A DNA stretch of 36,621 nucleotides from DASPTH01 sp035623515 (lineage in GTDB: Bacteria > Actinomycetota > Acidimicrobiia > IMCC26256 > DASPTH01), in assembly GCA_035623515.1 (NCBI GenBank), contig DASPTH010000118.1, forward strand, positions 1 to 36,621, written 5' to 3'. The notes beneath the pieces are model-generated. The model was given only the letters and a program-made list of their open reading frames with translations. It searched no databases and was not told where the DNA came from. The first letter of the stretch is position 1, and each line of letters starts with the position of its first letter. Position numbers and translations under genes: made by a program. This document shows, piece after piece, positions 1-7,561 of this stretch.

Positions 1-607
1 CGAGCGGGAGGCCGTCGCCGCGCGCCGTGAACGCGTCGGTGCCCTCCGGCGCGCCGGGCGGGAAGGCCAACGTCGTCTGGAGCGCGCTGAAGCCGAGCAC
101 GCCGATGCCGTCGTACGTCGCGTGGCGTCCCTGCTGCACGATGGTGAAGCAGCCGCCCATCGACTGCCCGATGCCGAGCACGACGGGATCGCGTACCGCG
201 GGGAACGAGTCGGCGACCTTCCCGTCGGCGAGCAGCGAGAGCACGTGCGCGACGGTCGCCGCGTTGGCCGCCGCGACCGTGTCGAACGTGAGCTGCCCCG
301 GATCCGACGGCGTGTCGCTGTCCCCGACGAACAGGTGGTCGCAGCCCACGAAGACCCAGCCGCGCGCGGCGTGCCACCCCGCCTGCCCGCCGCCGGACGA
401 GTTGGGCATGTCGAAGGTGAAGTACCGGCGGCCGTAGCCGCCGCCCGGGAACCCGAAGCACACGACCGGAGGGCTCGTGCGGGCGAACCCGACGGGGTCG
501 GGCAGCGTGACGGTGGCGGCGGTGGACAGGGGTTCGCCGAATCCGGCTGCGTCGGTGACGTCGGCACGCACGTCGATGGAGTCGATGGAGTGGGGCACGC
601 CCACCAT
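1..607 (-). CDS. alpha/beta hydrolase, C-terminus cut by window edge
   Basis: The open frame runs leftwards from an ATG at 607 to the window edge, giving the first 202 residues. About residue 150 is the nucleophile elbow GQSMGG, the G-x-S-x-G motif of serine alpha/beta hydrolases, preceded by a short beta strand (VVLGIG). An upstream FGFPGGGYG segment could be the oxyanion-hole loop. The protein has no obvious signal peptide, so it is probably cytoplasmic. The acid and His of the triad would lie in the missing part. An esterase, lactonase or dienelactone-hydrolase-like enzyme is plausible; the substrate is unknown. It is divergent from the luciferase-like gene that starts 50 bp away, so the two probably share a short promoter region. 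The start is supported only by a weak purine-rich stretch (GGGGAT) directly before the ATG. Confidence 0.7.
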   Translation of the reverse strand, partial: MVGVPHSIDSIDVRADVTDAAGFGEPLSTAATVTLPDPVGFARTSPPVVCFGFPGGGYGRRYFTFDMPNSSGGGQAGWHAARGWVFVGCDHLFVGDSDTPSDPGQLTFDTVAAANAATVAHVLSLLADGKVADSFPAVRDPVVLGIGQSMGGCFTIVQQGRHATYDGIGVLGFSALQTTLAFPPGAPEGTDAFTARGDGLPL

Positions 608-657
608 GATCCCCGTTGGCTTTGCGACGCGCCAGGCGAGCGACTAGGCCAAAGGGC

Positions 658-1701
658 ATGACTGCGGCAGAGGACTTCTCGTTCTCACTGACCTACGACA
701 TGCGCGCCCCCGACTTCGGCGCGGCACCCGTCGACCTGTACGCGGCGGCGGTGGAGCAGTGCGCGTGGGCCGACGCGATCGGGTTCGCGGGTGTGAGCCG
801 GCTCGAGCACTACGCGTCGGTCGACGGCTACCTGCCGTCGCCGATCGTGCTCGGGAGCGCGGTGGCCGCGGTCACGAAGCGGATGTTGATCCGCATGAAC
901 GTCGTGCTCCTGCCGCTCTACGACCCGGTGCGGCTGGCGGAGGACCTCGCGGTGCTCGACCTGATCTCCGGCGGCCGGCTGCGCCTCACGGTCGGAGCCG
1001 GCTACCGGCCGGAGGAGTACGAGCAGTTCGACCTCGACATCCGCCGTCGCCCGTCGCGCATGGAGCAGGGCGTGGAAGTGCTGAAGCAGGCATGGACGGG
1101 CGAGCCGTTCGAGTTCCGCGGTCACACCGTGCGCGTGCTCCCGCGGCCGGCCCAGCGCCCGCGGCCGGAGATCGCGATGGGCGGCTCGTCGCCGGCGGCG
1201 GCCCGGCGCGCCGCCCGCATCGCCGACGACTTCCAGCCCGTCGGCGCGCGCCTGTACGACATCTACCTGGAGGAGCTCGCCGCGCTCGGCAAGCCGGTGC
1301 CGGAGCCCCCGCGCCGCCGGGGTGCAGGTGGAGCCAGGGGTGGAGCAGCCAGGGGTGGAGCAGCCAGGGGTGGAGCAGGAGGCATGTTCTTCCACATCGC
1401 GGAGGACCCCGACCGCGCGTGGGCGCAGATCGCGCCGCACGCCATGCACGAGACCAACGACTACGCCGAGTGGGCGAAGGGCATGCGCGGGTCGCCGTAC
1501 TCGGCGTTCGAGACGGCCGACGAGCTGCGGGCGAGCGGCATGTACGAGGTGGTCACGCCCGACGAGGCGGTCGAGCTCATCCGCGCGCGCGGCGGGGTCT
1601 CGTTCAAGCCGCTGATGGGCGGACTCGACCCCGCGCTCGGCTGGGAGTCGCTGCACCTCTTCGAATCCAAGGTGCTGCCGCGACTGCGGGCGCCGTCGTG
1701 A
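658..1701 (+). CDS. luciferase-like (LLM class) F420/flavin-dependent oxidoreductase with in-frame minisatellite
   Basis: A 347-residue protein of the bacterial luciferase-like monooxygenase family, a TIM-barrel enzyme class using F420 or FMN. Family features are the N-terminal AVEQCAWADAIGFAGVSRLEHY segment read in parts, the GGRLRLTVGAGYRPEEY stretch near residues 103-119 and the EIAMGGSSPAAARRAARIADDF segment near 175-196. The ATG at 658 is chosen over an upstream TTG because homology-like sequence begins there. Residues 222-242 are a Gly/Ala/Arg block (GAGGARGGAARGGAARGGAGG in outline) encoded by a 15-bp tandem repeat, placed between the PEPPRRR and FFHIAEDPD segments that normally sit almost together. 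The stop overlaps the GTG of the VOC gene (GTGA), so the two are translationally coupled. Cofactor choice cannot be read from the sequence; the family is common in actinobacterial catabolic loci. Confidence 0.85.
   Translation: MTAAEDFSFSLTYDMRAPDFGAAPVDLYAAAVEQCAWADAIGFAGVSRLEHYASVDGYLPSPIVLGSAVAAVTKRMLIRMNVVLLPLYDPVRLAEDLAVLDLISGGRLRLTVGAGYRPEEYEQFDLDIRRRPSRMEQGVEVLKQAWTGEPFEFRGHTVRVLPRPAQRPRPEIAMGGSSPAAARRAARIADDFQPVGARLYDIYLEELAALGKPVPEPPRRRGAGGARGGAARGGAARGGAGGMFFHIAEDPDRAWAQIAPHAMHETNDYAEWAKGMRGSPYSAFETADELRASGMYEVVTPDEAVELIRARGGVSFKPLMGGLDPALGWESLHLFESKVLPRLRAPS
1321..1383 (+). repeat. in-frame 15-bp tandem repeat (minisatellite) inside the LLM oxidoreductase
   Basis: Two perfect units of GGAGCAGCCAGGGGT lie at 1342-1356 and 1357-1371. 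A 12-base partial unit precedes them at 1330-1341 and a partial unit follows at 1372-1380. The block is 63 bp, a multiple of three, and adds a low-complexity Gly/Ala/Arg loop of 21 residues without breaking the frame. It is free of stops in several frames. Confidence 0.9.
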
Positions 1702-2558
1702 GCGGCGTCCGGTGGATGTTCCACGCCACCGCGATGGGCGCGAGCTACGACGACATCCTCGACCCGCTCGCGCGCCTCTTCGGTTGCCGGGTCCTGCACG
1801 ACAACGAGGTGCCCACGCCCGGCGTCGAACGCCGCGGCGGCATGACGTGGATCGCCGACAACTCGATCGAGATCGGCCAACCGCTCGGCGACGCGTCGCC
1901 GGTGCACCGGTTCGTCGAGCGCTTCGGCGGCGGCATGCACTCGGTGGCCGTGCAGGTCGCCGACCTCGACGAGGCGCTCGCGCGTGCCGAGCGCGCCGGC
2001 GTTCGGGTGGCGACACGCGTCGACCACGGGCTCGCGTTCACGCGGCCGGGTGACACATCGGGTCTGCTGATCGAGTGGTTCTCGAAGCGCCAGGGCGACG
2101 ACCCGCGGTGGGGCGCGCCGGAGCCCCCGTTCGAGCAACCGCCGGTCGTCGAACCCGCGCACGTCGCGTTCGTGGGCGCCGTCGTGGAGGAACCGGGAGA
2201 AGCCGCGCGGCGCCTCGGCGACGTGCTCGACACCGACGTACAAGTCCTGGCCGTCGACGGGCCCGCCGACACGATCCGTGCCACGGTCGCGCTCGGCGAC
2301 TGCTTGCTCGCGCTGTACCCGATCCCGCCGAGCGCGGCCGAGAGCGAGCAGGTGTGGGGCGCGGTGTACGACCGGGCGCGGTGCCTCGCGCTCGGGCTCA
2401 CCGTCGAGAACCTGCTCGCCGCGGAGCGCGCACTCCTCGACGCGGGGATCGGCGTCCACCACCGGGCCGGCGACGGCAGTGCCGTCCTCGATCCCGCGCC
2501 GCTGCCGTTCCCGGTCGTGCTGACCGACCATCTCCTCCCCGGGGATCCTCGCGGCTGA
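1698..2558 (+). CDS. two-domain VOC (glyoxalase/dioxygenase superfamily) protein
   Basis: A 286-residue protein starting with GTG at 1698, overlapping the stop of the luciferase-like gene by GTGA. The first half (about 3-120) has VOC-fold features: WMFHATAM at the first strand, a GGMHSVAVQVADLDEALARA segment typical of the second beta-alpha module, and SGLLIEW at the last strand, with candidate metal ligands H9, H76 and E125. The second half (about 140-275) looks like a degenerate copy (PAHVAFVGAVVEEPGEAARRL) with fewer candidate ligands. VOC proteins include methylmalonyl-CoA epimerases, extradiol dioxygenases and glyoxalases. A metal-dependent epimerase or lyase acting beside the oxidoreductase is possible, but the specific reaction is not readable. 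The gene ends 125 bp before the binding-protein gene. Confidence 0.75.
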   Translation: MSGVRWMFHATAMGASYDDILDPLARLFGCRVLHDNEVPTPGVERRGGMTWIADNSIEIGQPLGDASPVHRFVERFGGGMHSVAVQVADLDEALARAERAGVRVATRVDHGLAFTRPGDTSGLLIEWFSKRQGDDPRWGAPEPPFEQPPVVEPAHVAFVGAVVEEPGEAARRLGDVLDTDVQVLAVDGPADTIRATVALGDCLLALYPIPPSAAESEQVWGAVYDRARCLALGLTVENLLAAERALLDAGIGVHHRAGDGSAVLDPAPLPFPVVLTDHLLPGDPRG

Positions 2559-2598
2559 CGCGCCGGGGGGGCGACTACACACCGCAGGCGCTTTGTGC

Positions 2599-2604
2599 TT
2601 GACT
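2599..2604 (+). promoter_or_regulatory. possible -35 element (TTGACT) upstream of the binding-protein gene
   Basis: TTGACT lies about 80 bp before the ATG at 2684 in an otherwise non-coding 125-bp gap. No convincing -10 box is seen at the usual 16-18 bp spacing, so this is a weak call. The ribosome-binding site GGGGGGA precedes the ATG by six bases. Confidence 0.25.
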
Positions 2605-2644
2605 ACCCCCGTCATTTGTACGACCGAAGATTGCCGGCGCCGGG

Positions 2645-2670
2645 CCGGTCAATGGTCCCGGTCAATGGTC
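2645..2670 (+). repeat. 13-bp tandem direct repeat in the leader of the binding-protein gene
   Basis: CCGGTCAATGGTC occurs twice head to tail (2645-2657 and 2658-2670), ending just before the ribosome-binding site of the binding-protein gene. It could be an operator or a leader structure; the function is unknown. Confidence 0.7.
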
Positions 2671-2683
2671 CAGGGGGGACGAG

Positions 2684-3916
2684 ATGCGGTTCCGCAAGCC
2701 ATCGTTCACGCTGTTCGCCGCGCTGCTGGCGCTGGGCGTGGGGGCCGCCTTCGGCGCCGCGCCGGCGAGCGGGCAGACGACGACGACCTCGTCGGGATCG
2801 AAGGGCAACCTGGTGATCGGCCAGATCCTGAGCGAGACGTCGGCGTCGACCCCCGGCCAGAAGAGCACCGACCTCGCCGACACGCTGCAGGCATGGGCGA
2901 AGTCGGTGAACGCCAAGGGCGGCGTGAACGGCTACAAGGTGGTCGTCAAGAGCGAGGACGACGGCACCGACCCGGCCAAGGCCTCCGAGGCGATGAAGAA
3001 GCTCCTCTCCGAGGGGGTCGTCGCCATCGTCGGCGAGAACGCGACGGCCACCGAGTCGGTGTGGGCACCGCTCGCCACCGCGGCGGGCGTGCCGATCATC
3101 GGCGGCGGGGCGTACTCCACCAACTGGACCGCCAACCCGCTCTACTTCCCCGTCACCACCACTGCGATCCTCGACGGGCTGCAGGCCGGCGTGCAGAACG
3201 CCGCCGACAACGGCATCAAGAAGATCGGCGCCACGTACGACTCCGCCATCCCCCAGGCCGCGGCGGCGGCGCCGCTGTTCGAGAACTACGCGAAGAAGTA
3301 CGGCATGACGTGGACGGCCGGCCTCGGGGTCGACGTCACCGCCGCCGACTTCACCGCCCAGTGCGTCACGTTGAAGCAGGACGGCGCCCAAGCCATCTAC
3401 ATCGCCACCGGCGCCACCGAGCTGCCCCGCATGGCACGGGACTGCGCGCGGCAGCAGTACTTCCCGATCTACCTGAGCGGTGACGGCGGGCTCGCCCAGG
3501 ACGCGCTGATCAAGAACCCCAACATCAAGGGCCAGTACGCGGCCATCTACTCCTTCCCGTACCTTGCGACCAACACGCCGGCGACGAAGGAGTTCCACGC
3601 CGCCATGGACAAGTACGCGCCCAAGGTGTTGACGGGGAACACCCGCCAGCCGGCCACGCAGATCTGGACCGCGGCCAAGGCGATGGAAGCGGCCGCCGAC
3701 AAGATGACCGCGACCAACCCGACGCCCCAGGACGTCGTGAACGCCCTGTACCAGTTCAAGGACGAGACCCTCGGTGGCCTGGCGCCGCAGCCGATCACGT
3801 TCACGGCCGGCTCCGCGTCGAACCCGCACATCAGCTGCTACTTCACGATGCAGACCAAGAACCACAAGATCTCGTCGCCGAGCGGCATGAAGCCGGTGTG
3901 CGTGCGGCAGACGTAG
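2684..3916 (+). CDS. Liv-type ABC transporter substrate-binding protein
   Basis: A 410-residue exported protein of the periplasmic-binding fold I family (Peripla_BP_6, LivJ/LivK-like). Residues 1-31 form a signal peptide: basic RFRK, a hydrophobic core rich in Leu/Ala/Gly and an APASG cleavage region. A Thr/Ser-rich linker follows, then the first lobe from about residue 43 (LVIGQILS). AVVGENATATE-like sequence in the first lobe and the AIYIATGATELPR stretch in the second are typical. No lipobox Cys is present, unusual for a Gram-positive-type binding protein, so retention at the surface is unexplained. The gene faces the transporter operon tail to tail with 19 bp between the stops, so it is transcribed separately from its presumed membrane partners. 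Ligands of this family in catabolic clusters are often aromatic or other carboxylates rather than amino acids; the ligand here is unknown. Confidence 0.9.
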   Translation: MRFRKPSFTLFAALLALGVGAAFGAAPASGQTTTTSSGSKGNLVIGQILSETSASTPGQKSTDLADTLQAWAKSVNAKGGVNGYKVVVKSEDDGTDPAKASEAMKKLLSEGVVAIVGENATATESVWAPLATAAGVPIIGGGAYSTNWTANPLYFPVTTTAILDGLQAGVQNAADNGIKKIGATYDSAIPQAAAAAPLFENYAKKYGMTWTAGLGVDVTAADFTAQCVTLKQDGAQAIYIATGATELPRMARDCARQQYFPIYLSGDGGLAQDALIKNPNIKGQYAAIYSFPYLATNTPATKEFHAAMDKYAPKVLTGNTRQPATQIWTAAKAMEAAADKMTATNPTPQDVVNALYQFKDETLGGLAPQPITFTAGSASNPHISCYFTMQTKNHKISSPSGMKPVCVRQT

Positions 3917-3935
3917 TGATCGCGACCGCTGCGGT

Positions 3936-4640
3936 TCAGCTCACGGTGGTGGTGCTGCCCGCGTAGAGGGCGAAGATCGTGTCCTCGTCGAGCTCGGTGG
4001 CCGGGCCGGCGTGGACGATCTCGCCCTGGTTCAGCAGGTAGACGGTGGTCGCCAGCTCGAGGGCCCGGCTCACGTACTGCTCGACGACGAGCAGGGACAC
4101 GCCCTCGGCGGCGAGCCGCGCGATGAACTCGAAGATGCTGTCGACGACGAGCGGGGCGAGACCGAGCGATGCCTCGTCGACGAGCACGACGGTCGGGTTG
4201 GCGACGTAGGCGCGGACGAGCGCGAGCATCTGCTGCTCGCCGCCGCTCAGGGTGCCCGCCACCTGCCGCTGACGTTCGCCGAGCACCGGGAACGTCGCGA
4301 CGGCCCGCTCGATGGCGTCGCGCTCCTTGCCCCTCGACACGTCGAGGATCAGGTTCTCGCGCACCGTGAGCGACGGGAAGATCCCGCGGCCTTCCGGGAT
4401 GTGGCAGAGACCGCGCGCCACACGCCGGTACGGTCCGAGCCGGGTGATGTCGTCGCCGCCGAGCGACACGGTGCCCTGCCGGGGGCGGACGAGGCCCGAG
4501 GCGACCCGCAGCGTGGTGGTCTTGCCGGCGCCGTTCGGCCCGAGCAGGGCGACGACCGTCGAGTCGGGCACCGAGATCGACACGTCGCGCAGCACGGTCG
4601 TGTCCCCGTAGCCGGCGGTGACGTTGGCGAGCTCGAACAC
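3936..4640 (-). CDS. livF: Liv-type ABC transporter ATP-binding protein LivF
   Basis: A 234-residue ATPase, one of the two nucleotide-binding subunits of branched-chain amino acid type importers. Walker A is GPNGAGKT (34-41), the family-typical IPEGRGIFPSLTVREN follows (80-95), the ABC signature is LSGGEQQ (131-137) and Walker B is VVLVDE (151-156). All catalytic motifs are intact. It lies 21 bp downstream of the livHMG fusion on the same strand, clearly in one operon, and pairs with the LivG domain of that fusion. The cargo may be a non-amino-acid carboxylate given the catabolic neighbours; this is inference. Confidence 0.95.
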   Translation of the reverse strand: MFELANVTAGYGDTTVLRDVSISVPDSTVVALLGPNGAGKTTTLRVASGLVRPRQGTVSLGGDDITRLGPYRRVARGLCHIPEGRGIFPSLTVRENLILDVSRGKERDAIERAVATFPVLGERQRQVAGTLSGGEQQMLALVRAYVANPTVVLVDEASLGLAPLVVDSIFEFIARLAAEGVSLLVVEQYVSRALELATTVYLLNQGEIVHAGPATELDEDTIFALYAGSTTTVS

Positions 4641-4661
4641 CGGCGTCCTCCCTCCGCGCGC

Positions 4662-7442
4662 TCAGGCGGTGGCCGGGTCGGGCACGCCCGCGGGCTCGGC
4701 GCCCGCCCCGACCGGCGCCAGCTCGCCCTCGGTGCCCAGGTACGCCGCCTGCACGATCGGGCTGGCGCGGACCTCGTCGGGTGAGCCCTCGAAGATCAGC
4801 TCGCCGAAGTCCATCACGTAGATGTGCTCGCACACCTCCATCACGAGCGCCATGTCGTGCTCGACGAGCAGCATGCCTGCCCCGCGCTCGGCGACGACGT
4901 GGGTGAGCACGTGCCCGAACTGCTCGGTCTCGGTGGCGTCGAGGCCCGACGACGGCTCGTCGAGGAGCATCACGTCGAAGGGGCCGGCGAGGCAGCGCGC
5001 CAGCTCGACGAGCCGGCGCTCGCCGGTGGTCAGCAACGCGACCTGGCGGTCGCGCAGCTGCTCCACGCCCGTGAGTGCGAGCGCGCGGTCGACCGCCGCC
5101 TCGATGCGCTTGCGATCGCCGGGCTTGCCGACGAGCTGCGAGAGCGCGCCCGCGCCGGCCATCGATGCCTCGAGGCCGAGCGCGACGTTCTCCTCGACCG
5201 AGAGCGACGGCCACAGCTCCGACCGCTGGAACGTGCGCCCCATCCCGCGCCGCGCGCGCGCCGCGGGCCCGAGCCGGGTCACGTTCTTGCCGTGGAGGAC
5301 CACCCGCCCCTCACTCGGCTTCTGGAGCCCGGAGCAGGCGTTGAACGTCGTGGTCTTGCCGGCGCCGTTCGGCCCGATCAGCCCCGTGATCCGGCCCACG
5401 GGCGCGGCGAGGCTGAGGTGGTCGACGGCAACGAGGCCGCCGAAGCGCACCGTGATGCCCTCCACCTCGAGCCCGGTGTGGTCGGGCGGTCGCGCCGCGA
5501 CCGGAGCGACCGCCGGGGCGGGGACGGCGGCCTCGCGCTGCTCGGCACTCGCCCGCTTCCGCCCGCCCAGCCGGTCGAGGAAGCGCTGGAGCCCGGGGGG
5601 CATCTGCGGTGGTCGCTTCGAGATCGAGCCCACGAACACCACCGCGCCGAGGCCGAAGAACATCTGGACGTACGCGGCGATGTTGTCGATGCCGAGCCAG
5701 TCGGCCAGGTACGACGGGAACACCTGGAACGCGATCGCTGCCACCAGCGCGTACCAAGGCGCGCCACCGGCGGAGAGCACGACGACCGCGATGATCGTGA
5801 GCGACGTGAACGACGGGAACGACGCGCCGCTGATCGAGCCGAAGAACCCGGCGATGAGCGCGCCGAAGATCCCCGCGAAGAACGCGGAGATCCCGAACAC
5901 GAGCGCGCGGGTGACGTTGGTGGTGGCGCCCTGGGTGTCGAGCGCGAGCGGCGAGTCGGCCAACGCGCGCAGGAGCCTCCCGAGCCGGCCGCGCACGATC
6001 GCCACCACCGCGATCGAACACACCACCGCGACGGCGAGTACCAACAGGTAGTAGTCGTGGTCGCTCGTCGCGAATCCCGGGCGGGGTGACTTGATGCCGT
6101 CGGCCAGCGGCCCGAACAGCAGGTCCTGCGTATAGAACATGTGCTCGAGCATGATGCCGAAGCCGAGCGTGGCGAGCGCGAGGAAAACACCCGAGAGCCG
6201 GATGGCTGGTATCGCGATGATGAGGCCCACGGGGATCGTGACCAGCCCGGCGAGCAACAGCGCGAACAGCCACGGCACGCCGTGATCGGTGACGAGGTTG
6301 CCGTAGGTCGCCGCGCCCACCGCGGCGAACGCGAGCTGGCACAGCGAGATCATCCCCGACGTGCGCACGAGGAGCCCGAGCGACAGGAACAGCACGATGT
6401 ACATCACGCCGAGCGTCCACGCCGCGAGCCGCGTGCCCACGAGGTCGGGGACGAACGCGAGGAGCACGACCACGATGACCGCGCCGGGGATGCTCACGCG
6501 TGCCGGCGCGGTGTAGGCCACGCGCGGCGGGGGCGGGGGCGGTGGGCGCCGCAGCGCGAGCTTCGCCTTCGGCGTCACCAGCAGCGCGACGAAGAGCACG
6601 ATGAACGGCAGGCTGGCCGGGAGGCCGCCGAGCCAGCTCACGTCGCCGATGTACTTCGTCGACAGCGCGGCGGCGACGCCGATGACGAGCCCGCCGACGT
6701 AGGTGAGCGGCAGGTTGGAGAAGTAGCCGATCGCCGCGGCGCCGTAGGCCTGGACGACGAGCAGGATGAGCAGCAGCACGTTGAGCCCGAGCACGGGCCC
6801 GAGGAGCACGCCGGACATGGCGGCGAAGACCGTGCCGATCACCCACGCGTAGCGGCGCACGCCCGTGGGGTTGGTGCCGGTGAGGTTGACCAATTCCGGG
6901 TTGTCGACCACGCCGCGCATCGCCACGCCGAGCCGCAGGTAGCGGAAGAACAGGTAGAGGCCGATCGCGGAGACGAGCGCGACGCCCATCGTGATGGCCT
7001 GGTCGTAGCCGACGTTGACGCCGAAGAGGGTGAACGTGCCGGTGGGGAGGAACGCCGGGAAGTTCAGGAAGGCGAGGTTGTCGCTCCAGTTCGAGGCCCA
7101 GAGCGTGAGCGCGCCGTTGATGCCGAGCGCGAGGCCGACCGTGCCGACCACCTGGTACGCGGTGCCGACGCGCGCGAGCGCGCGCGTCAACAGCTCGAGC
7201 AGCCAGCCCATCACCGGTCCGAGCACCAGGATGCACAGCACCGCGCTCACGCCCCACGGCACCCCCTCGCGCTGCCACAGGTCGTAGAAGACGAACGCGG
7301 CCACGGCGGCGATGGCGCCGTGCGCGAAGTTGAAGACGCCCGACGTCTTGTAGGTGAGGACGAGGCCGAGCGCGGCAAGGGAGTAGATGGAACCGGCGGT
7401 GAGCCCGATCACGATGAACGGCATGAAGTCGTCCAGGTTCAT
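4662..7442 (-). CDS. LivH-LivM-LivG fusion: two permease domains plus ATPase in one chain
   Basis: A 926-residue protein fusing three normally separate importer subunits. Residues 1-295 are a LivH permease with many transmembrane helices and the NFAHGAI motif (38-44). After a proline-run linker (300-306), residues 315-610 are a LivM permease (GMISLCQLAFAAVGA near 363-377 and the PAIRLSGVFLALATLGFG region near 412-429). After an Ala/Pro linker (630-655), residues 657-905 are a LivG ATPase with Walker A GPNGAGKT (690-697) and Walker B DVMLLDEPSSGLD (823-835). The ABC signature is degenerate, LTTGERR (804-810) in place of LSGGQ. The frame is open throughout and the domains are complete, so it is a true fusion and not a misread. 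Start is ATG at 7442, divergent from the amidohydrolase at 7562. LivF downstream supplies the second ATPase. Confidence 0.92.
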   Translation of the reverse strand: MNLDDFMPFIVIGLTAGSIYSLAALGLVLTYKTSGVFNFAHGAIAAVAAFVFYDLWQREGVPWGVSAVLCILVLGPVMGWLLELLTRALARVGTAYQVVGTVGLALGINGALTLWASNWSDNLAFLNFPAFLPTGTFTLFGVNVGYDQAITMGVALVSAIGLYLFFRYLRLGVAMRGVVDNPELVNLTGTNPTGVRRYAWVIGTVFAAMSGVLLGPVLGLNVLLLILLVVQAYGAAAIGYFSNLPLTYVGGLVIGVAAALSTKYIGDVSWLGGLPASLPFIVLFVALLVTPKAKLALRRPPPPPPPRVAYTAPARVSIPGAVIVVVLLAFVPDLVGTRLAAWTLGVMYIVLFLSLGLLVRTSGMISLCQLAFAAVGAATYGNLVTDHGVPWLFALLLAGLVTIPVGLIIAIPAIRLSGVFLALATLGFGIMLEHMFYTQDLLFGPLADGIKSPRPGFATSDHDYYLLVLAVAVVCSIAVVAIVRGRLGRLLRALADSPLALDTQGATTNVTRALVFGISAFFAGIFGALIAGFFGSISGASFPSFTSLTIIAVVVLSAGGAPWYALVAAIAFQVFPSYLADWLGIDNIAAYVQMFFGLGAVVFVGSISKRPPQMPPGLQRFLDRLGGRKRASAEQREAAVPAPAVAPVAARPPDHTGLEVEGITVRFGGLVAVDHLSLAAPVGRITGLIGPNGAGKTTTFNACSGLQKPSEGRVVLHGKNVTRLGPAARARRGMGRTFQRSELWPSLSVEENVALGLEASMAGAGALSQLVGKPGDRKRIEAAVDRALALTGVEQLRDRQVALLTTGERRLVELARCLAGPFDVMLLDEPSSGLDATETEQFGHVLTHVVAERGAGMLLVEHDMALVMEVCEHIYVMDFGELIFEGSPDEVRASPIVQAAYLGTEGELAPVGAGAEPAGVPDPATA

Positions 7443-7488
7443 GGCGTCCTCCGTCCCCCCTTCTGTGTCGACGGCGGACCGGGCCGTT

Positions 7489-7504
7489 CGTACACGGTAC
7501 AGTA
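7489..7504 (+). promoter_or_regulatory. CGTACAC motif, copy A, in the livHMG/amidohydrolase divergent region
   Basis: CGTACACGGTACAGTA lies between the divergent genes starting at 7442 and 7562. Its first 15 bases match copy B at 18474-18488 at 14 positions. It contains GTAC-N3-GTAC and a -10-like TACAGT (7498-7503). I read it as a promoter with an overlapping repressor site; no matching regulator is present in the window. Confidence 0.45.
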
Positions 7505-7561
7505 GAGTTCTCGCCGGGCGCCGGACAAGTGTCGCGGGTGACGAGCGTGGAGGGAAAACAC

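Noticed and set aside
2599..2632. Complete sigma-70 promoter before the binding-protein gene
   Set aside because: TTGACT is present but no -10 hexamer is found at 16-18 bp, so only the -35-like element is listed, with low confidence.
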